NCBI RefSeq assembly: GCF_001625305.1
Contig: NW_017802758.1
Span: 564,964 to 628,963, forward strand
Source of the DNA: Branchiostoma belcheri
Taxonomy: Eukaryota; Chordata; Leptocardii; Amphioxiformes; Branchiostomatidae
DNA length: 64,000 nucleotides
Direction of reading: 5' to 3'
The position numbers and the translations under genes are program-made. Positions 54,721-64,000 of the stretch are shown in pieces; position 1 is the stretch's first letter; each line of letters opens with the position of its first letter. The notes below the pieces were generated by a model that was given only the letters and a program-made list of their open reading frames with translations, did not search any database and was not told where the DNA came from.

Positions 54721-55359
54721 TGTTGGAGTTTCCACCACTCCAACTCCCAGCTGTTCTATTTTTCCTAACACAGTCATTTGTGCGGTGATTTGTCAAGCTA
54801 ATGCGCAGAATCTTCCTGAAATGTACACTGATCTCGTGGCTACAGCTGACCTGACCTTAAGTAACCCTGACCAGCTGAAAGGTAGACCGATAAAAACGCG
54901 TGGCAAAAGGAACACGTCCAAAATAATAACCCAAGGCCATTGGCCATATACGCAAACATCTGCTTGGAGAGCAAATCATGCCTGGACCAACCCGGGCCAA
55001 CGTCTCGAAACAGAGCCGTACATTGCAAACTGTGTTTGTAAGTAATGATTACTATGGTAAATAATGTACACTATCGATGAAAATTTTAAGTATGGGCGTT
55101 TTCAAGCCCCTATGTAACAATTAGACTTAATCTGTTGTACTTAATCTGAAGATTGTCGGTTGTGCTCATAAATTTTAGCAATCGCGACCACCAGCGCGCG
55201 CTCGTTTTTAACACAGCGCGCCAAAAATCTTGGGTTTCCTTGATCTCGGCAAATCTGGGTAGTGACGTCACGTGACGTCACAGTAGGAACGCCCACGGGT
55301 CAGAGAGGTCGCCGACGGGTCAGAGAGGTCGCCCAAAATGGCGGAAGCCATGGAAGTTA

Positions 55360-55740
55360 GTGGAGAGCTCGAGTGGGGCGACGCGTACGGCGTTAGGGGC
55401 GTTCAACCTTACCAGCTTGAACCAGAGGCGGAGGGAGAAGACGGGGATCCAGAGGCACCAGATCGCGTGGACCAACGCCAAAAAAGTCGTTGACAAACCT
55501 GACATCCCTCTCCGGGTCGCGAAGTTCCACCATCCTGAGGCTCCCAGGGCAGGCGTAATGACTTACGCCCAGATTGCAGAGGAACAGTGGATCATGGTGG
55601 GGTGGGTCCGGCAGACGGATCGGCAGGCAGTGGAAGACATGACGGGTGGCCAGCTTGAAGGAGTCGAAGTGCGCCTCAGGGAGGCCTATGTCAAGCGAGG
55701 CTATGTCGTTCTCAAGATTGAGTTACTCATGGAAAACTGA
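55360..55740 (+). CDS. hypothetical protein, possibly frame-shifted
   Basis: One frame starts MAEAMEVSGELEWGDAYGVR at 55338 and stops after the A6 run near 55483. The overlapping frame continues NAKKVVDKPDIPLRVAKFHH to AYVKRGYVVLKIELLMEN and TGA at 55740. GVQPYQLEPEAEGEDGD in the first frame recalls P2X7-like intracellular domains linked to transposons, but the Cys-rich part is absent. GC-rich start and codon-like composition suggest real coding sequence; the function is unknown. Confidence 0.4.
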   Translation: MESSSGATRTALGAFNLTSLNQRRREKTGIQRHQIAWTNAKKVVDKPDIPLRVAKFHHPEAPRAGVMTYAQIAEEQWIMVGWVRQTDRQAVEDMTGGQLEGVEVRLREAYVKRGYVVLKIELLMEN

Positions 55741-56005
55741 CCACCGGCGAAATGATTATCATGGCAACTATCCGTAAAATATATGTTTTAACTAATATAT
55801 GTGTATTAGCGTTGTTACTTTCCTGTATATCTTCGTACTAGTATTAAGGCATACAATAAACGGAAGCTATCGTGCGTTTACTGATTGTCAAACCATAATA
55901 AGAAATTTCAAAACGACGTGTATCTAGTTGTTTCTCCAAAATTTGATGTTTTTTTCACACGGCGATAAGCTATATTTTATCTATTTATTTTTTTTCGTTT
56001 CTCAG

Positions 56006-56092
56006 AAAGAGTCAAGGGTTCGCAAGACCCCATCGTGGTTGCAACAGTACGAGACAGAAGAGCCGATGGAGGAGGAGGAGGAGGAGGGCTAG
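56006..56092 (+). CDS. terminal exon of an unidentified gene
   Basis: After a long T run and TTTCTCAG, the exon encodes KESRVRKTPSWLQQYETEEP and MEEEEEEG, then TAG. Strong acceptor and composition support it. It may be the last exon of the gene at 55338-55740. Confidence 0.5.
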   Translation, partial: KESRVRKTPSWLQQYETEEPMEEEEEEG

Positions 56093-57400
56093 TTCAGATA
56101 TGAGCCATATCTGTCAGACGAGCAGTCTGCGACAATGACCGTGACGCAGCGGGGGGCGCCATAGCTAATGGCGGGGGAGAGGAAATCGAAATCCCGATGG
56201 ATTACCAAAGGATTGGGCATACGCCATGGTAAGTAAGGCTTACATTTTTTTCTTTGCATGTTTCTCTGATAGAATAGAGAGTACACGCTATAGTGAGTGG
56301 TACTTGTGTAAAATATTACGATTTTGTGACCGTGAGTTCACAATGCTGCATGTGTAAATAACCCCATAACAAATAACCCCACATCCTATTAAATATCATT
56401 GCAATGTACCTACTATCACACAGATATTTGGAAGCAGTCAAATTTTTCTTGAAGAAATCATGTTGCTGTAATATTACACAAAAACCATGCTGTTCAGAAA
56501 TCAACCCTTTCCTTGTTTACTCTACAGGACTATCAACACAGTAACACAAGTATGGGGGTGGCTCATGGAACAGCTAGGGAGCCATGCCTGGACTGGAGAG
56601 CCCCACAACACCAGAAACAGGGTAGTTGATATGTTTCATGGTGAGACTAATGACCAGTCGCAAAAAAGAGGGTTAGAAGGCTTCGAATTGAGAGCTGCCA
56701 TGCTGTTTTCAACACATTACAGCGGTCCCACAGCGGCATGAAGAGCCCAGAAAAGCAGCTTAAGTGTATGCTTGAGAAACACCTGGTGTCAGTTACACCT
56801 AGCAGGGAGGGTGGGGTACCACAGCCCAAACCATGTGTACGATAATTAGCATATCACAATTGATAATACAATGATACAAGTATGTACATGGACCACATAT
56901 GTAGTACATGGATAACATTTACATCATAACCATTCTAGTTTACAATGTTTACTAACTCGTGTCCCTTAACTTAGTTATGATCACTGTACTATGATCAATA
57001 CCATTGTCAACATAATCTGAAAATATCTGAATGTTGTTAATGTCTATATCAGCAGGAAATAATTGTACACAAATGGTTGATGCCATATTTTTTCTGTTTT
57101 TTATGACATATAGTGAGTGATCATATACATACATTCATATACATACTGTGCATCCTCGGGCTGGTTACTAGAGATCATCATAAGTCAGGGTATTTCATTA
57201 GTTTTGATCACGAGCCAATTTATTCATTTATGGCCTGGTCAAGAAACGGCAATGACTCAGAGGTCATCACACGATGAGGGGGGGGGGGGGCTTGGTCATG
57301 ATCTAGTGATCTAGTTCTTGTCAAAGTAAGGCATTTGCAATTATAGCCAGTCACCATAAATGAGCAAGCAGTTAGATTTTTTTTTTCTGGTCATGGGCAG

Positions 57401-57610
57401 GCAAACGCTGTCCGCAGCCAGGGCGCGACAGCTGTGCCGGAGCCCCCCGCAGATCATGGGCAGGCTGACGCTGTCCGCAGCCAGGGCGCGACAGCTGTGA
57501 CGGAGCCCCCCGCAGATCATGGGCAGGCAGACGCTGTCCGCAGCCAGGGCGCGACAGCTGTGACGGAGCCCCACGCAGATCATGGGCAGGCAGATGCGAG
57601 AGTTGCCAAT
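57401..57610 (+). CDS. exon with 21-residue repeats
   Basis: Acceptor CATGGGCAG and donor GTGAGT enclose 70 codons with three and a half copies of ADAVRSQGATAVTEPPADHG. Phase is 0 at both ends, matching exon 57770. It belongs to a gene whose other exons are not recognised. Confidence 0.55.
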
Positions 57611-57769
57611 GTGAGTACAACGTTACAAGCATTCCTCGGGCTGGTTACTAGAGATCATCATAAGTCAGGGTATTTAATTAGTTTTGATCACGAGCCATTT
57701 ATCAAAGGTTATCAAGGCCCAGGTATGGTATAAAATAACTTAATACTCTACATCTTTTTTTTCCTGCAG

Positions 57770-57845
57770 AAATGGGTCAACGTGTTCCGAAATGACAACC
57801 TGAAGGTTGGAATCTATACCAACAATGGTGTTGAAAGACATCCGA
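57770..57845 (+). CDS. exon with TNNGVER motif, cut by a MITE
   Basis: After CCTGCAG it encodes KWVNVFRNDNLKVGIYTNNG and VER. The YTNNGVER word is common near the end of MULE-type transposases (TNNG.E..N). The frame then runs into repeat sequence (CCGCACTACAACAA) and stops. An identical copy lies at 58245-58320. Confidence 0.5.
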
Positions 57846-58002
57846 TCCGCACTACAACAAAATTACCTCAAAGAAGACCGAAAAAGTTAGAAAGTTGACC
57901 GTTTTGATACATCGAAATGCAAAACCGATAGCGGAGTAGTTGGGTTAACATCATTTCCAAGCGCTCCCTGCCTGACTTTTAGCAAGACGGAGGTACGGGG
58001 TT

Positions 58003-58150
58003 NNNNNNNNNNNNNNNNNNNNNNNNNNNNNNNNNNNNNNNNNNNNNNNNNNNNNNNNNNNNNNNNNNNNNNNNNNNNNNNNNNNNNNNNNNNNNNNNNN
58101 NNNNNNNNNNNNNNNNNNNNNNNNNNNNNNNNNNNNNNNNNNNNNNNNNN
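58003..58150. other. assembly gap, 148 N
   Basis: The sequence before the gap (57679-58002) is repeated after it (58151-58480) with no difference beyond a T-run length, so the gap probably separates two copies of one locus. Confidence 0.99.
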
Positions 58151-58822
58151 ATTAGTTTTGATCACGAGCCATTTATCAAAGGTTATCAAGGCCCAGGTAT
58201 GGTATAAAATAACTTAATACTCTACATCTTTTTTTTTCCTGCAGAAATGGGTCAACGTGTTCCGAAATGACAACCTGAAGGTTGGAATCTATACCAACAA
58301 TGGTGTTGAAAGACATCCGATCCGCACTACAACAAAATTACCTCAAAGAAGACCGAAAAAGTTAGAAAGTTGACCGTTTTGATACATCGAAATGCAAAAC
58401 CGATAGCGGAGTAGTTGGGTTAACATCATTTCCAAGCGCTCCCTGCCTGACTTTTAGCAAGACGGAGGTACGGGGTTATCTCGAAAAGTAGCGGGTCTCA
58501 GGCCGTCACAATCGGTCAGAGGATGCTTTATGCAGTTTGATAATCTCACAATGTCCTGGTTGTATACTGTACCGTATGATGTACATGTATACTAGGATTG
58601 TGAGGCAATGAGTGAGACGGAATTTGGGGTGTCTGAAATATTATGACCCAAAGCAAACGACCAGTATAAATAACGCCACCAGAGTGTTATGCCCGCTGCC
58701 CGATACAGTATAATTGGGTAACAAAAGATCGCATTTTTATTTAAAGAATCAATGGACAAGCCACCCGTCGACTTAACAATACAAGAAAGCTGTGGACACC
58801 AGAGGAAGCCAGAAGCCCACAG

Positions 58823-58969
58823 AGTGGGCAATGGTTAGTGTGGAGGACGAGGGGCTGGTACCTATGCCCGCCAGGCAGATCAAAAACTGGAAAACTGCGA
58901 GTCTTGGAGACCTTGTTGATTTTACTTTCTGTAACTCAAAAGGAAGTGGCCTGTTTATGGGAATGACTG
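58823..58969 (+). CDS. exon of an unidentified gene
   Basis: Acceptor CCCACAG and donor GTGTGT enclose 147 nt encoding WAMVSVEDEGLVPMPARQIK, then KTASLGDLVDFTFCNSKGSG and LFMGMT. The opening resembles the region before BEN domains in transposon-linked proteins, but I cannot confirm it. Confidence 0.4.
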
Positions 58970-59232
58970 GTGTGTTTAATGTTCATTTATATTATACATA
59001 TAGCGTTATGCAAATGTGGTCTTACCTATCATACTACATGTAGATTGACATTGTTATTCAATACTGACAGGTTGTAGTGAACTCTGAGTTCGGCAAACAG
59101 GTGATGACAAGATATGACAGGATGACACAAAAAGCCTGCAGAATTTTTTATAACAATGTTTTTTCTTGAAGTAACGAAACAAAAACCGACGTTCCTCGAT
59201 AAACTTTTTTTCAGAATTCGTGGCTTTAAGAT

Positions 59233-59505
59233 ATGGTTCAGCAGAAGCTGATTCCTCCGCACTTAGCCAGACACCTACTCACACCAGTGTGTACCAGCAC
59301 GCCAAAGAGGAAGAGAATTGGAATCCAATCAGGTGCGAAAGTCTTCACCGAAGAAGAGTTTATTCTGGAGAAAGAGGCCCAGCAGAAGAAGAGGGACGAC
59401 GCAGAGCTGAAAAAAGAAGAAAGACGAAAGCAGCGGGAAAGCCAGAAAGCAGATGAGATGGCCATGGCAGCACAAAAGAGGGAGAAGCAAAAGAAAGAAC
59501 AAGGG
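59233..59505 (+). pseudogene. C-terminal fragment resembling pogo/Tigger transposases
   Basis: A TTTTCAG acceptor is followed by MVQQKLIPPHLARHLLTPVC, then SGAKVFTEEEFILEKEAQQK and a long Lys/Glu coiled coil. The SGAKV.T..E.....KE pattern is the usual ending of pogo-class (CENP-B-like) transposases. The catalytic part is missing and the frame runs on into a repeat at about 59520. Confidence 0.55.
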
Positions 59506-59534
59506 TGGTGTTTAAAAAACACACCGGCGACGTA

Positions 59535-60460
59535 TTTTAATAATAAAATTATTACCTTCGCCAAGAAGGTTATGTTTTCAGAGGCGTTCGTGTATGTGTG
59601 TGTGTGTCTGTGTGTCTGTAAACAAGATAACTTGAGAAGGCCTTGATGGATTGTCGTGATATTTGGTAGGTGGGTAGGTCTTGATGAGACCTCAAAATGA
59701 TTAGATTTGGGGCCTGTTATGGCTAGCGGCTTGTTATGGTACTGCAGCTAAACTTCCGGTTTTCATATCTCATGATCTAAAAATGTTAGCGTGACGAAAT
59801 TTAGATGGTAGGTAGCTCTTGTGCTGGGGAAGAAGTGACGTGAGTTTAGACCCCCTAGCGGCTTGCTCTGGAACTGCAGGGCTATATGTTTGAAAGTATT
59901 CAAAAGAGGATAACTCAAGAACCGGTTGATAGATAGTCGTTATTGTTGGTATGTAGGTAGCTTACGTGATGCTTGATATAATTATGTGATGTGCATAATT
60001 TATGGGGAAATTCTATAAATCAGCTGCATTCCATGATAGGACTATTGAAGCTCGTGAAATTGGTAATTGAGAACGAGAGAAACACAGGCAGATATTGATT
60101 ATGTAAATGAAGACCTAATTTGCATAATTAATTTTATAATTATGCAATGATAAGTGCCTGGAAATTTCGTACTTGTGGTATTTGAAAGATAAGTGAAGGT
60201 GAACACTTATCTTTATCTTATGAAAACATAATGTATTCAAATTAGGACCTCATTTGCATAATTTATTAGGAAATGCTAGAATGGCATTGTTTGTTAATAT
60301 AAGACTGTACATTGCGAATATGATAAATTGATATCCATGAAAATGAGAATGGAAATGAGCACCCTATTTGTTAAATCAGGGAGGATAATCTATAATTTGT
60401 CAGTCATAAAGATTAACATCATTTGGCGAAGGTATGAGATCGGGGACCTCTAGTTATATT
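59535..60460. mobile_element. dispersed non-coding element with CTTCGCCAA ends
   Basis: It begins ATTACCTTCGCCAAGAAGGTTATG and ends TTTGGCGAAGGTATGAGATC followed by GGGGACCTCTAGTTAT, giving short inverted ACCTTCGCCAA termini. The interior is AT-rich with several TGCATAATT words. No open frame was recognised. Confidence 0.55.
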
Positions 60461-60785
60461 ATAGTATAAATTTGTAACCCTTTTGATATACCTTGTTTAA
60501 AAGGAATTTTTCTTATAACGGATTATTGTTTTAGTACTACTAGTATGTCAAAATGTGTGTGCTTTTAACACCGTATTGTATGTAGGAAGTTGTATTGTTT
60601 GTTTTTGAGGATGCTAATATGATGCATGCATCAACGACTGATGAAATGTGTACATGAGCTGTAACTCACATTCGTATGGATTTATGTTTGATCATTTAGG
60701 AAGTACGTGAGTAAGGTATAGTTATTAGAAAAGAATGGTATCTGACGCAAGTATTACCAAATAAGGATGAGCTTTATAATAGGTA

Positions 60786-61130
60786 TTGCCATATATAATA
60801 GACACGCTACGTGTACACCCAGTGGGTCTCCACCAGAAAGCAGACCGGGCGCTCGTCCAAGGTTCCCCAGATATCTGGTGTCTCCATATTCCACCTAACA
60901 TGTCTGACTTTCCTCAGCGCCTTCAGAAATTCACGGAGGCGCTGAAGGGACTTGTGCAGAACTACCCCAAGGTCACAGTATGGGACCACAGACGTCTGTG
61001 GAGACGCAACCCAAATTGCAAACTACTTTGCGCCTGACGGCCTACACTTGTCCGATCTGGGAAACATCCAGTATTACAAAAGTGTCCGCGGGGCTTTAGA
61101 CCGCCACATGCTCCTACACAGCGTTCTATT
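60786..61130 (+). pseudogene. SGNH/GDSL-hydrolase domain remnant
   Basis: One frame encodes KFTEALKGLVQNYPKVTVWD and HRRLW; a second frame continues YFAPDGLHLSDLGNIQYYKS, with the DxxH catalytic pair (D-G-L-H) of SGNH hydrolases. A one-base shift lies near 61005-61020. Such esterase domains occur in retrotransposon and other mobile-element genes as well as host genes. Confidence 0.6.
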
Positions 61131-61281
61131 AAAGAACCCTATTGAATATGCGTGTGTGAGTCTTTTGTGCAATACATTATACAGCCGCGGCTTATGGCGC
61201 CTGGGTTCGTCACACAGACGATCCTGGGAAGGAGATCATGCTGGGCGAGGCAGACTGTCCGGGGAACGAGTTAATTATTGA

Positions 61282-63210
61282 CGGGCCAATGCCCAAACTC
61301 CCTCCGTGGCTAAGTCCTTTTCGTGACTAACTCCCTTCTGAGGTAACGGTAACGAACAAGCGTCGAATTTAAACAGATTTTTCACTCGTCTGTTGTCGGA
61401 GTGTACGAACTAAAACAAACTTTGTGAGATTACGGACATCATCACAAAAACTTTGTCCATTCTTGTGGTTATTTTTAGGCACGTGCTCCCATGCATAACG
61501 CCGCAACCAGGATTTTTCAAACTAGTACGGAATTAGGGGTAGGTCGGAATTACATGTAAGGCACCCCCTCAGGATCTAAGTATTTATCTCTGTTTATCGA
61601 GAGATGCTGTTTTCCCTAGCGTCGCCAAAGAAAGGTACTTCGTATAGGTCCGTTTCAAATAGTGTATTACCACTGTGACAACATTTTATACCCCAAAATA
61701 GGAATCTTGCGTCTTGTTTAGACCCGCTATGGTAGAAATAACGCAGTGCCAGATCGCCGCCGTGTATATACGTTACGTACTAGCGAGCGCGCACGAAAAT
61801 ACCACCCGAGTAGAGTAGGTTATCACAACCCTTTAGAAAGACACAAAGAAAACAAAAACGACAGATTTGCATTAAGAAAGGGAAATTTATGCCGGACTTG
61901 GCCGGACACGAAAGCCGATCCTCGCCCGCTAGGTTTACGTTGACCAGTGCACTACGTGCACGGGGAATTCCCGGTTTGTACCACACGGGGTCTCCTTGTT
62001 TGTATCGCACGGGCCACGCTCAAACTTTTCTGGAATTGACCAATCAGAGCTCGTTAAAACCATTTGCTCTCTTCACGCGTCCTTTCCACAAGCAGGACGC
62101 TCATTTACATGCTCATTTAGCCAATGACTGGTGAGAGCAGTCAGCGTCAGGATTCAGTCGACCACAGGACCCCAGGTTAGTAACACACACTCTGTATTAG
62201 CTCTCTGTAGTTCATATCCCTTGTGGGTTCCACTCCTGTAACTTAGATCCGAAACTAGACCACTGTAACTCTAAGACTAGACCATTGACTTTGTATATAT
62301 ACAGCAGATCACAATACAGCAACCCGTACAATCGAAATTGACCCGGCTCTGTGTTTTACTTGGTTAACTAGCAAATCAGATAGACGCGTAACCGTGACGT
62401 AAGTAAAGTTAGACCAAGAACTAAACCGAGATCCCCGAAATACTACACTGATTTCTCCTAAATTCTACACTGGTTCCTATACCGGATTGTACGTCAAGTT
62501 GTTGTCCTGTGAACGCTGCTGTAATTGCTAGAATTTTCGTTAAAAGTTGCCACACACTTCGTATAGTTCGTAGCTTTGACCATCTGCTAAGCGTCCCCAC
62601 GTGTTCCGCATTTTCGGCTAGCTTTCTCGGCCTGTTTTCCAAACTTTGCTAAGTTTATAGTTCACTTTGTCCGGCTGATTTTGTGGCGCTTTTGGCGTTA
62701 TTGCTTTTCCCGTACCCCAACTTTTTCGGATAGAACGTTTTTCTCCGGTTAGAAAAGCCGAGTTTCAGTTTCTGAGAATCCCTATCTAAGCGTCACTTCA
62801 CGGGTGGTCCTTTGTTTGTGTCGCATCTTGCATTCCTGTGCCATCTTGTCCCAGTTACCCCTGTGGTGTAATGGTCGCCCCTCACTGGTCATTTCCTGCC
62901 CTTCTGTGGCTGTATTGTTTCTGAAAGCTGGTTTTCCCTTTTTGATGCGCTTTCCTATGCTTTCTTGTGTTTTTATTGCCCCGTCTAGCCCCGTTCTTTT
63001 GTGCCCTAGTATTTTTTCTCTCCGCTAAATTTGCCCTTTCCTGTTAGGCTATTTTTTTCCTAATCCTCCTGCCTGGCCTTTTTGTTAGTCTGTCCTTCAC
63101 TATGGCCCCAAAAGTTGACTTTGCCTTTGGTTTTGGAACTTCATATCCCGTCTCGATTCGTTTGTGGAAAGTCGAGCCAGTACGGCCAGGGGGCGAGTTG
63201 TTAGCAGACA
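61282..63210. other. no gene recognised
   Basis: Mixed GC sequence with no supported exon. A TATATATA box-like word at 62297 lies upstream of transcript-like sequence, and an LTR is conceivable between about 62000 and 62400, but I found no second copy or TG...CA boundary to support it. Confidence 0.4.
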
Positions 63211-63214
63211 TTCC

Positions 63215-63690
63215 CGCGATGATAATGAAGACCTTTATTGTACATTTGTGTTCCACAGAACTAAGTACAGGTCGCATGGGTACAGAACATGAACATAAAC
63301 ATATACATTACATACAAATGAACATATAAGAGCGTAAATAAATGTCTAATTTCTATTCTTTTCGGCTTCATCTCGCTTAGTAGTGATTGTATGGATATAT
63401 GCGGCTGTGAGATCACTTAGAGTAGGTTTATCGAAAGTTAAAAGGAATACAAATTTCTCTTTACTAGTCAAATATCTGAAGTGGGGAAATATACTTAATG
63501 CATGGCTAAAAAATATGAGTCTATCTCTACTATACAAGGGGCAATCTATGGTGAAATGTATTTCATCTTCTATTTGGCCTAAACTACAGAATTGACAGGT
63601 TCTTTGTTCTAGAGGAGTGCGGTAATGTCTTCCTGATTCAATTCGTAATTTGTGACAACTGATTCTTAGGTGTGTGACGTATGTTCGCTA
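63215..63690 (-). mobile_element. 5'-truncated non-LTR retrotransposon tail
   Basis: The minus strand encodes HLRISCHKLRIESGRHYRTP, then the zinc knuckle TCQFCSLGQIEDEIHFTIDC, and ends at TAG (63346). The 3' end reads TGTACAATAAAGGTCTTCAT, nearly the same as the element at 29530-30005, so both belong to one family. Confidence 0.8.
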
Positions 63691-64000
63691 AGTTGAGATA
63701 TTTTTTCTTATCTTTTCTTATCTATATTTTTCTTTTCTATAATGACAGTTGACACGAGGCTAATCACCGCTGTTTCCCTACAGTTGCCCAGGCCGGCGGG
63801 CGTGGAGATACGTAGCCCCTTTGCCTTCTCTCAACCAGGGATACAGACATAAAAAGGTGAGTTCATGCGTACTTTTATCCATAATTTTACAGGGTGTGGA
63901 TGTCTGGTAACGTCGGCCAGTTTTCACAGGCTAAGTTAGTTTATAAGGCGCAGAAGGACTGCTACTTATGCAGTTCACAGCTGTCATGTCAAGTGTACTT

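Noticed and set aside
54809..54871. Exon encoding NLPEMYTDLVATADLTLSNP
   Set aside because: Borders are weak (GTAGAC donor) and no partner exon was found.
62000..62400. Solo LTR
   Set aside because: Only a TATA-like word supports it; there is no paired copy, no TG...CA ends and no target duplication.

Overview
This is eukaryotic nuclear DNA. Coding sequence is split into short exons with GT/AG borders and matching phases, there is no operon-like packing, and nearly all recognisable coding matter belongs to mobile elements. The mix of SWIM/YqaJ and THAP-DDE transposon genes, an OTU-MULE, CR1-like retrotransposon tails, a tRNA-derived SINE and very many fold-back MITEs fits an invertebrate deuterostome. 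A lancelet (Branchiostoma) is my best guess, by inference only. The assembly has three N gaps (22864-22883, 44415-44434, 58003-58150).

Region 1 (about 276-7810) holds two convergent genes. A plus-strand SWIM zinc-finger/YqaJ nuclease gene has two frame breaks. A minus-strand THAP + HTH + DDE_Tnp_4 transposase gene has four exons and one frame break. The pairing recalls the eukaryotic ISL2EU class of DNA transposon. Region 2 (8.0-10.3 kb) holds a truncated non-LTR element and a partial minus-strand gene ending in a PWWP-like domain, with a MITE in its intron. Region 3 (13.2-20.7 kb) is an OTU-protease/MULE-transposase gene. Its OTU exon is split by a 2.2-kb Harbinger-like insertion with a TTA target duplication. 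A 38-bp minisatellite follows the gene.

Region 4 is the main result. The 38-bp minisatellite is interrupted at 21033 and resumes at 54162. The interrupting 33.1 kb begins and ends with long, almost identical terminal inverted repeats and is flanked by a 4-bp CTAC duplication. It therefore looks like one giant, recently inserted DNA transposon. It carries two long divergent genes around an 835-bp intergenic region. The minus gene (13 exons, 706 codons, no frame break) encodes a ParB-like domain, coiled coils and an SH3-like C-terminus. The plus gene (12 exons) encodes a ubiquitin-like domain ending in LLGG, a Ser/Pro-rich repeat tract and an RNase-H-like transposase with D, D and E/D motifs. 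The inner part of each inverted repeat is an array of 28-bp units, each with an inverted TGAGTAA/TTACTCA pair; these are candidate binding sites for one of the two proteins.

Region 5 (54.3-64 kb) is a patchwork of non-LTR tails, single exons of unidentified genes, a pogo-like C-terminus, an SGNH-hydrolase remnant and a probably false duplication around the 148-N gap. Introns throughout are full of MITEs, palindromes and satellites.
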